From Sulfitobacter sp. EhC04 (GTDB lineage Bacteria; Pseudomonadota; Alphaproteobacteria; Rhodobacterales; Rhodobacteraceae): a DNA stretch of 64,000 nucleotides. The notes below the pieces were generated by a model that was not told the DNA's origin, ran no database searches, and saw only the letters and a list, made by a program, of their open reading frames with translations. Numbering within the stretch: the first letter of the stretch is position 1; every line of letters starts with the position of its first letter. Made by a program: the position numbers and the translations under genes. Positions 57,303 to 64,000 of the stretch are shown one piece after another. Where the stretch lies: positions 1-64,000 of the forward strand of contig NZ_LXYI01000067.1 in assembly GCF_001650875.1 (NCBI RefSeq). The letters run 5' to 3'.

Positions 57303-57539
57303 CTAGGGTTTCGGAGTGCTGCGATAGATGCCTTCAGGCAGGTTCAGCGCGGCTGTCAGGTCGCGCAGCTGCTCGGGCGAAAGCGTTATTTTCGAGATCC
57401 GGTTAGTGCGCGGGTCCCATTGCTCGAATGTGATCTCTGAATCGAAGGCCTGTACGGTCACATCCTCGCGCAGGGGGGTGCTGCCTTCGTCGACCAGGGT
57501 GATCACACTGGCGTCGAATTCGTGTTCAATCGTAAACAT
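57303..57539 (-). CDS. Small conserved protein upstream of ilvE
   Basis: 78 residues from ATG 57539 (MFTIEHEFDASVITLVDEG). An alpha/beta pattern with LSPEQLRDLTAALNLPEG near the C-terminus; this small protein occurs in many Rhodobacterales but has no named function. Divergent from the M48 gene. Confidence 0.7.
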   Translation of the reverse strand: MFTIEHEFDASVITLVDEGSTPLREDVTVQAFDSEITFEQWDPRTNRISKITLSPEQLRDLTAALNLPEGIYRSTPKP

Positions 57540-57666
57540 GAGGCGAAACTGATCCTTTCGGCAGTTCATTGCAAGAGGTCGCGTCAAAGTGGTGTGATCG
57601 GGGTGGCCCCCGCCGCGCGCTGTGCTAAAACGATATCTACCGCAAAGCCCAGAGGACCACCCCCCG

Positions 57667-58380
57667 ATGATCAAGAAGACAGCCCTTGTTCTGGCCGCCA
57701 TTGCCATGCTGTCCGCCTGTGAGGTCGTGCCGGTTGAGCCTGCACCGGTGCCATCGGGCACCGCCGCTGCAACTGCGCCACGGATCAGCAGCAACCAGGC
57801 CGCACGCAGTTTTGTCCAGGTGGTCAAGACGGTGGAGCCGGTGGCAGAGCGTGAATGCCGGGCGCGCACCAGTGGCGTGAACTGCGATTTCAACATCGCG
57901 GTGGATGACCGGCCGGGGCAGCCCGCCAACGCCTTTCAAACCCTTGATAAACAGGGGCGGCCGGTGATTTTCTTCACCCTCGGTCTGATCGCGGATGCGC
58001 GCAATGCCGATGAACTGGCCTTTGTTCTGGGGCATGAGGCGGCGCATCATATCGCCGGACACATCAACCGCCAGCAGCAGAATGCGGTGGCAGGGGCGGT
58101 GATCTTTGCCGGGTTGGCGACGCTGAGCGGTGGCAATGCCGAGGCGGTGCAGAACGCGCAGCGGCTGGGCGCCGAGGTGGGCGCGCGCCGCTATTCCAAG
58201 GATTTCGAGCTGGAGGCGGACGCGCTGGGCACGATCATCACGGCGCGGGCGGGGTATGATCCGCTGCGGGGGGCGGAGTTCTTTGCCCGTATTCCCGATC
58301 CGGGGGACAAGTTCCTGGGCACCCATCCGCCGAATTCCGCACGTTTTGAGACGGTGCGGCGGACCGTCGCAGGGCTTTGA
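57667..58380 (+). CDS. M48-family metalloprotease (lipoprotein)
   Basis: 237 residues from ATG 57667 (MIKKTALVLAAIAMLSACEV). Lipobox LSAC (Cys18), then zinc motif HEAAHH (HExxH type) in VLGHEAAHHIAGHIN and the third ligand Glu in FELEADALG. Periplasmic lipoprotein likely involved in envelope quality control. The stop overlaps a possible TTG start of the next gene. Confidence 0.9.
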   Translation: MIKKTALVLAAIAMLSACEVVPVEPAPVPSGTAAATAPRISSNQAARSFVQVVKTVEPVAERECRARTSGVNCDFNIAVDDRPGQPANAFQTLDKQGRPVIFFTLGLIADARNADELAFVLGHEAAHHIAGHINRQQQNAVAGAVIFAGLATLSGGNAEAVQNAQRLGAEVGARRYSKDFELEADALGTIITARAGYDPLRGAEFFARIPDPGDKFLGTHPPNSARFETVRRTVAGL

Positions 58381-58394
58381 CCGCCGGGCCGGGC

Positions 58395-58772
58395 ATGATC
58401 CGCAAACTGGGCATTGTGCTGAGCGATCGGGGGTCGAAATACGCCGTCTCGGGTGCGGCGGTGCGCGACCGTGCCGGGGTCGATGCCGTTCTGAAAGAGC
58501 TCATGCGCGACAAGGCCTATGCAAAGGCCACGCATAATACCTGGGGTGTCCTGCTGTCGGAGGCCGGGCCGCTGAAGGGCGACGATGGCGAGGCCGGGGC
58601 CGGTATGGTGATCCTGCGGATGCTGGAACGCGCGGGACTGGCGGATCACCTGATTGTCGTGACGCGCTGGTATGGTGGCAAGCATCTGGGAGGTGACCGG
58701 TTTCGCCACGTCCAGACCTGCGTGTCAGCTTACCTGGAGGGCGATGGCGACGGCGGCAAAGAAACAGGTTGA
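58395..58772 (+). CDS. YigZ/IMPACT family protein
   Basis: 125 residues from ATG 58395; a TTG at 58377 overlapping the M48 stop would add six residues. Contains KATHNTWGVLL, GEAGAGMVILRML and VTRWYGGKHLGGDRF, the IMPACT N-terminal domain. The C-terminal domain of E. coli YigZ is missing. The 3' end overlaps the convergent hemolysin gene by 48 nt. Confidence 0.82.
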   Translation: MIRKLGIVLSDRGSKYAVSGAAVRDRAGVDAVLKELMRDKAYAKATHNTWGVLLSEAGPLKGDDGEAGAGMVILRMLERAGLADHLIVVTRWYGGKHLGGDRFRHVQTCVSAYLEGDGDGGKETG

Positions 58773-59354
58773 GGCGCTGAGCACGAAGCTGTGCCAGATC
58801 GCGTTCCGAAAGCGGAATGCCGGTTTGGCAAAGACCCAGGCCCCGACCGAATAGATGATGCCGCCCGTACTGACCAGGAACAGTGCCGCCGGGGGCAGCA
58901 CCTGCCACATCGGCCAGAACAGCAGCACCGCGAGCCAGCCCATCACCAGATAAAGCGCAAGCGAGCCGCGCCCGTCGGTGCCCCAGAACCACAGCTTTGC
59001 CACTGCACCCACAAGGGCCAGCGCCCAGACCACGCCCAGCACCGCATAGGCAAAGCCGCTGCCGATCAGCGCCACGAAAGGGGTATAGGTGCCAGCAATC
59101 TTGAAATAGATCGCCGCATGGTCGATCCGGTTCAGCAGCGGGCGGGTTCGGTCGATGGGTGACAGGTGGTAGATGGCCGATGCGGCAAAGGCAAATATCA
59201 TGCAACCCGCGTAAAGCGCTGCCGCCGTGGTCAGCCGTTCTGATCCCGCAGCCTCGACCAGCAGCAGGGCAGAGGCGGGGATGGCCAGCACCAGCCCCGC
59301 GACATGCACCGCGCCATCCGCCCAAGTTTCAGATCTGGAATATGGATAAGCCAT
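58725..59354 (-). CDS. Hemolysin III/PAQR-family membrane protein
   Basis: 209 residues, seven hydrophobic helices. PAQR motifs: VHVAGLVLA, SAIYHLSP, LLNRIDHAAIYFKIAGTYTPF and NAIWHSFVL with the zinc-binding His/Asp set. Function in bacteria unclear. Start ATG 59354; 48-nt 3' overlap with YigZ. Confidence 0.9.
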   Translation of the reverse strand: MAYPYSRSETWADGAVHVAGLVLAIPASALLLVEAAGSERLTTAAALYAGCMIFAFAASAIYHLSPIDRTRPLLNRIDHAAIYFKIAGTYTPFVALIGSGFAYAVLGVVWALALVGAVAKLWFWGTDGRGSLALYLVMGWLAVLLFWPMWQVLPPAALFLVSTGGIIYSVGAWVFAKPAFRFRNAIWHSFVLSASTCFFAAVAIALQVS

Positions 59355-59397
59355 GAGGGAAGGCTAACACGCCGTCGTAAACTTTCCATGATTACCT

Positions 59398-59445
59398 GTC
59401 GTCAGCTTGGCGGACGCGGTGGTCGTCGTCAGCTTGGCGGACGCG
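59398..59445. repeat. Two direct repeats of 21 nt
   Basis: GTCGTCAGCTTGGCGGACGCG occurs at 59398-59418 and again at 59425-59445, 27-nt period. In the spacer upstream of the hemolysin gene; no function seen. Confidence 0.8.
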
Positions 59446-59486
59446 AAGGGTGTCATCGCGCATGCACCCGATGGGGGAACAGGTGC

Positions 59487-59757
59487 CTAGGGCCTGTGGA
59501 CATTCATCTTCCGCCACCCGTTTCCGCCCAAAATTGCTCAGTTCCAGGCAAGAGAGCGCCGGAATAGCCAGCTATTTCAAGCTCTCTTAACGCAGAAGTG
59601 GGCAATTTTGGCGAAACCCTTGCAGGGCGCGGCGGATTTTGCCTTTGCCATCTCGGATTTTCGCTTCCAATGATCACATTGCTGCGCTCAAATCAGAGCG
59701 CCAGCGGCAAAATCCGACTCGCGCGGGTGGCGGAAGATGAATGTCCACAGGCCCTAG
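59487..59757. mobile_element. IS5-like MITE
   Basis: Perfect 34-nt terminal inverted repeats: 59487-59520 (starting CTAGGGCCTGTGGACATTCA) and 59724-59757. Total 271 nt, no transposase frame. The outer CTAG on both sides fits the 4-bp target duplication of IS5-type transposition. The right CTAG supplies the TAG stop of the next minus-strand gene. Confidence 0.82.
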
Positions 59758-60110
59758 CGCGGCTTGTTGCTGTCGATCCAGCGCGACATCAGCGTCTTGT
59801 CCCGGAAACACTCCGGCGGGACGGTGTCGCGTTTGAGGCGGGCAATCCGTTCGGCAAAGGCAACCTGTTTGGAGGAGGGGTAGTTGGCGAACCTGCCCGC
59901 AGGCGGCGCAGCCTTGTGTGCCTCTATCCAGGCGGACAGTGCTGTGCGGTCGCGTTCGATCCCCCTGGGCAGGGCGACGCCGGTCTTTGACGACAGGATG
60001 CGCGCATAGCTCATCTGCTTTTCAGTAGCGGGCAGCGGCTGGCCCAGCGGCAGGTCGGGTTGCGCCCTTTGGCTGTCGAACAGGTCGGGAGTGGCAGTGT
60101 GTAGGGACAT
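59754..60110 (-). CDS. Two-copy repeat protein of unknown function
   Basis: 118 residues from ATG 60110 (MSLHTATPDLFDSQ). Two similar segments, 29-64 and 79-114, are offset by exactly 50 residues and share the pattern xxKQxxxAxRIxx...P...D...SxWI (Lys31/81, Gln32/82, Pro48/98, Asp54/104, Trp61/111). Stop is inside the MITE end. No catalytic motif; I infer a duplicated small helical domain. Confidence 0.65.
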   Translation of the reverse strand: MSLHTATPDLFDSQRAQPDLPLGQPLPATEKQMSYARILSSKTGVALPRGIERDRTALSAWIEAHKAAPPAGRFANYPSSKQVAFAERIARLKRDTVPPECFRDKTLMSRWIDSNKPR

Positions 60111-60414
60111 TTCATGTACCTCGCGGGATGTGTTGTTCAATATGTAGAACATAGGGGGAACATTTGCAAGTGTTCCTTTCTGCGATCCCCTGTCTTGAGC
60201 CTAGATGTAGGTGTGGTGCGCGTTGTTTCAACAAGATGTGCGCGAAATCCCGCCTGACTTCTGGCCGGCATTGCGACCCGCCGCAGGCCGTCGGAGGGGC
60301 GAAATTCTATCTGTGGTAGAAAGAATCCTTGACCGGTGACGGCCATCTGATATCCAGAAGATGCACGTATTAAGTGCATTTTTAAGAAAACCACATTTTA
60401 TAAAGGAAATTGAC
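60111..60414. other. Divergent intergenic region, AT-richer
   Basis: About 300 nt between the repeat protein and the small Cys protein, noticeably more AT-rich near 60355-60414 (TTTTAAGAAAACCACATTTT). It must hold both promoters; only the GAACA palindrome stands out. Confidence 0.5.
60134..60151. promoter_or_regulatory. Inverted TGTTC-N8-GAACA near the start of the repeat protein
   Basis: TGTTC at 60134-60138 and GAACA at 60147-60151, 24 nt upstream of the ATG at 60110 (minus strand). Placement suits an operator on the promoter. It is not the GTTC-N7-GTTC LexA box of alphaproteobacteria. Confidence 0.4.
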
Positions 60415-60774
60415 ATGACGACGTATCATGAGTTTGACCACGACCAGATCAATGCGGCCATTGAATCGGCGCGTGCGCATTTCAGCGAAAACAACCTTGC
60501 AGAGATGTCTGCGACAACGGACATCACCGGCAACACGCATATGCTGTTGTCGGGGGGCTGTATCAAGGTGACGGTCGAGAACGGCAAGGTCTGCCTCAGC
60601 CTGCCGCTGGGCATCGGAAAGGTCTGCCTGCCGATCCCCAATGTCATCCCCAACGGCACGGCGGCCCAGGCCTGCCTGCACATCTGTACGACCTTCGGCT
60701 TTCCCACCGGGGTCGAGGTCAGCGTTTCGGTTGCCGGCGTGACGGTGGTCAAGCAATCCTTCGGGAAGTGCTGA
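60415..60774 (+). CDS. Small cysteine-containing protein, RiPP-like shape
   Basis: 119 residues from ATG 60415 with AAAGGA 8 nt upstream. Acidic N-terminal half (1-45, no Cys), then LLSGGC: a possible double-Gly leader end at 47-48. The following 70 residues carry Cys49, 60, 71, 87, 91 and 119, Gly/Val-rich with two GKVCLxxP blocks (58-64, 69-75). No transporter or modification enzyme nearby. Alternatively a small structured protein with disulfides. Confidence 0.55.
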   Translation: MTTYHEFDHDQINAAIESARAHFSENNLAEMSATTDITGNTHMLLSGGCIKVTVENGKVCLSLPLGIGKVCLPIPNVIPNGTAAQACLHICTTFGFPTGVEVSVSVAGVTVVKQSFGKC

Positions 60775-60814
60775 ACCTACCGCACCGGCCTAGACAGCGG
60801 TGACAAGACAACAG

Positions 60815-60844
60815 GTGCCGATCCCGCGCGAGTGGGGTCGGCAC
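60815..60844. terminator. Hairpin between the Cys protein and rimO
   Basis: GTGCCGATCCC (60815-60825) pairs with GGGGTCGGCAC (60834-60844), one wobble. Between two convergent genes; no U-run. Confidence 0.65.
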
Positions 60845-60874
60845 AGCGTTTATGGGGCGGCATTCCGACAGATA

Positions 60875-62251
60875 TCAGCCAGGGACAACCCGCCCCCAAA
60901 GATCATACTCACCCGCTTCCTCGACTTCGACCGTGACGATGTCGCCCACGGACAGCCCGGAAAAATCCTCGTCGATGAAGAGGTTGCCGTCGATTTCCGG
61001 TGCGTCGGCCTTGGTGCGGCAGGTGGCGGCCTCTGCGTCGATCTCGTCGACGATCACGTCCATCCGCTGGCCCACCTTGGCGGCCAGCTTGGCCTCGGAA
61101 ATGGCTTGCGCCTTTTCCATGAAACGGTCCCAGCGGTCCTGCTTGACCTCGGGGGCCACATGGTCCGGCAGGTCGTTGGACCGCGCCCCCGCGACGTTCT
61201 CGTATTGAAAGCAGCCGACACGGTCCAGTTGCGCCTCGTCCATCCAGTCCAGCAGGGTCTGGAACTCCGCTTCCGTCTCGCCGGGGTAGCCGACGATGAA
61301 GGTGGAGCGCAGGGTGATGTCGGGGCATTGCGCGCGCCAGGCGGCGATTTCGTCCAGGGTTTTCGCAGCGGCGGCGGGGCGGGCCATGCGTTTCAGGACA
61401 TCCGGGTGGGCGTGCTGGAACGGAATGTCGAGATAAGGCAGGACAAGACCTTCAGCCATCAGCGGGATCAGGTTGCGCACATGCGGGTAGGGATAGACAT
61501 AGTGGAGCCGCACCCAGGCACCGAGTGACCCAAGGTCGCGCGCCAGATCGGTGATATGGGCGCGGTGGCCGCGATCCTCGGCATGTTTGATGTCCACGCC
61601 ATAGGCGGAGGTATCCTGGCTGATGACCAGCAGTTCCCTGACGCCGTTTTCCACCAGCTTCTCGGCCTCGCGCAGCACGGCATGGGCCGGGCGCGATTGC
61701 AGCCGTCCGCGCATGTCGGGGATGATGCAGAACTTGCACTTGTGGTTACAGCCCTCGGAAATCTTGAGGTAGCTGTAGTGGCGCGGGGTCAATGACACCT
61801 GCTGCGCGGGCAGCAGATCGACAAAGGGATCGGGCGAGGGCGGCACGGCGGCATGGACCGCATCCAGCACCTGTTCATATTGGTGCGGGCCGGTGACGGC
61901 AAGGATGCGGGGGTGGTGCTCGCGGATGTAATCCGGCTCGGCCCCCAGGCAGCCGGTGACGATCACGCGCCCGTTCTCTGCCAGAGCCTCGCCAATCGCA
62001 TCCAGGCTTTCCGCCTTGGCCGAATCGAGGAAGCCGCAGGTGTTCACGATCACCGCATCGGCCCCGGCATAATCGGGCGAAACACCATAGCCTTCGGCGC
62101 GCAGGCGGGTCAGGATACGCTCTGAATCGACCAGCGCCTTGGGACAGCCGAGGCTGACCATGCCGATGGAGGGCTGGCCGGGGCGGCTGGGGTCGCTGAT
62201 CCGGGCGCGGGGGGCCAGATCGGGGCGAAGATCGGGTGGGTTTGTGCTCAT
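60875..62251 (-). CDS. rimO: Ribosomal protein S12 methylthiotransferase RimO
   Basis: 458 residues. UPF0004 domain ([16 protein letters not shown]), radical SAM CxxxCxxC in [10 protein letters not shown] and a C-terminal TRAM domain. Methylthiolates Asp88 of ribosomal protein S12. Confidence 0.94.
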   Translation of the reverse strand: MSTNPPDLRPDLAPRARISDPSRPGQPSIGMVSLGCPKALVDSERILTRLRAEGYGVSPDYAGADAVIVNTCGFLDSAKAESLDAIGEALAENGRVIVTGCLGAEPDYIREHHPRILAVTGPHQYEQVLDAVHAAVPPSPDPFVDLLPAQQVSLTPRHYSYLKISEGCNHKCKFCIIPDMRGRLQSRPAHAVLREAEKLVENGVRELLVISQDTSAYGVDIKHAEDRGHRAHITDLARDLGSLGAWVRLHYVYPYPHVRNLIPLMAEGLVLPYLDIPFQHAHPDVLKRMARPAAAAKTLDEIAAWRAQCPDITLRSTFIVGYPGETEAEFQTLLDWMDEAQLDRVGCFQYENVAGARSNDLPDHVAPEVKQDRWDRFMEKAQAISEAKLAAKVGQRMDVIVDEIDAEAATCRTKADAPEIDGNLFIDEDFSGLSVGDIVTVEVEEAGEYDLWGRVVPG

Positions 62252-62312
62252 GATCTGCGCTATAGAGGATGCAAAGGGGCTGGGAAAGCCTCATGGCCTG
62301 AGGAGTGCGGTA

Positions 62313-64000
62313 ATGAAATGGATTGTTCGGATCATCGGCGCATTGGTGCTGATTGTGGTTCTGGCGGTTGTGGGGCTGCTGATGCTGCCCGCCGACCGGA
62401 TTGCGGGCATCGCGGCGGACCAGTTGCGCCGGGTGACGGGGCGCGATGTGACCATCAGCGGCGGGGTGTCGATGACCTTCTGGCCTGTGCTTGGGGTCAA
62501 GGCAGGCACGCTTGAGGTCGGCAACGCCGACTGGGCCAAGGAAGGTGCCATGCTGAGCACCTCGAACGCCGCCATCGGGGTGGATGCCATGGCGCTGCTG
62601 CGGGGCGAGATCAGGATCACCAACATCGAGGCGGAAAGCCCCACCATCCGTCTGGAAAGCCGCAAGGACGGGCGGGCAAGCTGGCAGTTCACCGATGCGA
62701 GCGGCGACGCGCAGATCGAAACCGCGACCACGCCCGAACGTGCGGCACGGCCCGTGACCATCGAAAAGCTGAACATCACCGATGCGACGTTGATCTATGA
62801 TGCCGAAGGGGCGGACATCGTGTCCTATTCCGGGGTGGACCTGTCGCTGGACTGGCCTGAGAGCAGCGGCGCGGCACAGGTGCGGGCGGTGCTGCGCCCG
62901 TCGGGCACGCCGGTGACGGTGGTGGCGGAAATCGGTGCGTTCTCGGCTTTTCTTGCCGGGGATGTGCAGCCAGTGACCGCGTCGCTGGACACGCAGGCTG
63001 GCAAAGTGACGCTGAACGGCCGGGCCGCGCTTAATGGGGCTGTCGCGGGCAAGGTGGGTGTGAACACCGCTGACACCGCAGCCTTTTTGGCGGCGCTTGA
63101 TGTGCCGGGGGGTGCACTGCCGCAGGGGCTGGGCCAGCGGATCAATGCGACCATGGACCTGACGCTGACGCCGGAGCGGCAGTTGTCCCTGCGCGAGCTG
63201 GTCGCGGATCTGGGCGGCAACACCCTGCGCGGCGCGGCGGATGTGGGGCTGAACGGCACACCACAGGTGAACGCCCAATTGAGTGCTGGGGTATTGGACC
63301 TGTCGGGGCTGACCGGCGGCGCGGATGGCGCGGGCGCCGGTGGGGCAGGTGACAGCGGCGCGGGCTGGTCCAGGGCGCCGATTGATGCTTCCGGCCTTGC
63401 TGCCTTCAACGGGGCGATTGCACTGAGCGCGGAGAGCATCGACCTGGGCGCGCTGAAGCTTGGGGCCTCGCGGACGTTGCTGACCAATGACCGCTCCCGC
63501 ATGGTGTTCGAACTGCGCGACGTGGCAGCCTATGGCGGGCGTTTTACCGGTGAGTTCGTGGCCAACAACCGCTCCGGCCTGTCGGTAGGCGGCGCGGTGC
63601 AGGCGCTGGGGGTGCAGATGAACCCGCTGCTGAGTGATCTGGCCGGGCTGACCCGGTTCAGCGGGCAGGGGGATGCGGAACTGTCCTTTCTTGGCGTGGG
63701 GCAGAATGTGGATGCGATCATGCGGTCGCTGTCGGGCAAAGGGGCCGTGAAAGTCGGGCGTGGTACGATCGAAGGCATCGACCTGGATGCGCTGCTGGGG
63801 TCGTTCGACGTGCAGGGCGGCACCACGGTGTTCGATTCGCTGGGGGCGAAATTCACCATGGATGGCGGCGTGTTGCGCAATGATGACCTTCTGCTGCTGT
63901 TGCCGAATTTCAACGCGACCGGTGCCGGGCAGGTCAACCTTGGCGCGCAGACGCTGGACTATACCGTCACCCCCAAGGCGCTGCGGGTGAACGGCGACCG
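62313..64000 (+). CDS. AsmA family protein (N-terminal part)
   Basis: At least 562 residues; runs off the right edge. Start ATG 62313 with AGGAG 8 nt upstream. An N-terminal membrane helix (WIVRIIGALVLIVVLAVVGLL), then the AsmA repeat pattern with PADRIAGIAADQLRRVTGRDV and LEVGNADWAKEGAMLS. Inner-membrane anchored envelope protein thought to move or organise lipids. Confidence 0.85.
   Translation, partial: MKWIVRIIGALVLIVVLAVVGLLMLPADRIAGIAADQLRRVTGRDVTISGGVSMTFWPVLGVKAGTLEVGNADWAKEGAMLSTSNAAIGVDAMALLRGEIRITNIEAESPTIRLESRKDGRASWQFTDASGDAQIETATTPERAARPVTIEKLNITDATLIYDAEGADIVSYSGVDLSLDWPESSGAAQVRAVLRPSGTPVTVVAEIGAFSAFLAGDVQPVTASLDTQAGKVTLNGRAALNGAVAGKVGVNTADTAAFLAALDVPGGALPQGLGQRINATMDLTLTPERQLSLRELVADLGGNTLRGAADVGLNGTPQVNAQLSAGVLDLSGLTGGADGAGAGGAGDSGAGWSRAPIDASGLAAFNGAIALSAESIDLGALKLGASRTLLTNDRSRMVFELRDVAAYGGRFTGEFVANNRSGLSVGGAVQALGVQMNPLLSDLAGLTRFSGQGDAELSFLGVGQNVDAIMRSLSGKGAVKVGRGTIEGIDLDALLGSFDVQGGTTVFDSLGAKFTMDGGVLRNDDLLLLLPNFNATGAGQVNLGAQTLDYTVTPKALRVNGD

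Noticed and set aside
60134-60151. LexA box
   Set aside because: Alphaproteobacterial LexA uses direct GTTC-N7-GTTC; here the halves are inverted with N8.

Overview
The window is a GC-rich, densely packed bacterial chromosome segment that reads as a member of the Rhodobacterales (alphaproteobacteria), most likely of the Roseobacter group. The evidence is gene content and order: a suc operon ending in lpd, an sdhCDAB operon and mdh next to genes of the ethylmalonyl-CoA (EMC) pathway (ccr, ecm, mesaconyl-CoA hydratase, malyl-CoA thioesterase), a luxR-luxI pair, an H-NS/HvrA-like protein, an NnrU-family protein and a TIGR02186/TauE pair. No rRNA, tRNA, CRISPR array, phage or plasmid gene was seen. 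Genes are tightly coupled, with many ATGA overlaps.

Layout. 0-3.4 kb: a zinc-ribbon protein (cut by the left edge) diverges from ftsE-ftsX-plsC-flavin oxidoreductase. 3.4-15.6 kb, minus strand: one long operon sucC - 45-aa ORF - secreted protein - methyltransferase - lipoprotein - sucD - sulfotransferase-like - sucA - sucB - MAPEG - ABM-like - MAPEG - lpd. 15.8-19.7 kb, minus: malyl-CoA thioesterase - NnrU - DUF1737 - mesaconyl-CoA hydratase, then a sulfotransferase. 20-23.5 kb: a small secreted protein, a TauE permease, a PRC-barrel protein and mdh. 24-28.7 kb: sdhC-sdhD-sdhA-lipoprotein-FkbM methyltransferase-sdhB. 28.7-32.9 kb: a mixed group of unknown and flavoprotein genes. 33.0-34.7 kb: an HxlR regulator/metallo-hydrolase cassette between 110-nt direct repeats. 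34.7-41 kb: deoD, H-NS-like, ecm, an acyltransferase and ccr. 41-43 kb: a small protein, luxR and luxI. 43-48.7 kb: helicase, SDR, TIGR02186/TauE pair and a nuclease-like protein. 48.8-53.5 kb: a BMP-type nucleoside ABC importer. 53.6-62.3 kb: nfu-tsaB-rimI, stress protein, aminotransferase, M48 protease, hemolysin-III protein, a MITE, two accessory small genes and rimO. 62.3 kb to the end: an AsmA-family protein cut by the right edge.

How it works together. 2-oxoglutarate dehydrogenase (sucA, sucB, lpd), succinyl-CoA ligase (sucCD), succinate dehydrogenase (sdhCDAB) and malate dehydrogenase form half of the TCA cycle. Ccr, Ecm, mesaconyl-CoA hydratase and malyl-CoA thioesterase feed it with malate and succinyl-CoA made from acetyl-CoA. 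The most striking regulatory signal is a pair of identical 10-bp palindromes, TGTGATCACA, spaced exactly 21 bp apart. It occurs upstream of both sucC and sdhC and nowhere else that I could see, which suggests one dimeric regulator controls both TCA operons.

Other structure not explained by genes: a 167-nt intergenic element present twice in inverted orientation (16.85 and 23.5 kb); the direct repeats around the HxlR cassette; a long inverted repeat between luxR and luxI; an IS5-like MITE whose CTAG end supplies a stop codon; and mutually exclusive hairpins between sucB and the MAPEG-lpd part of the operon.
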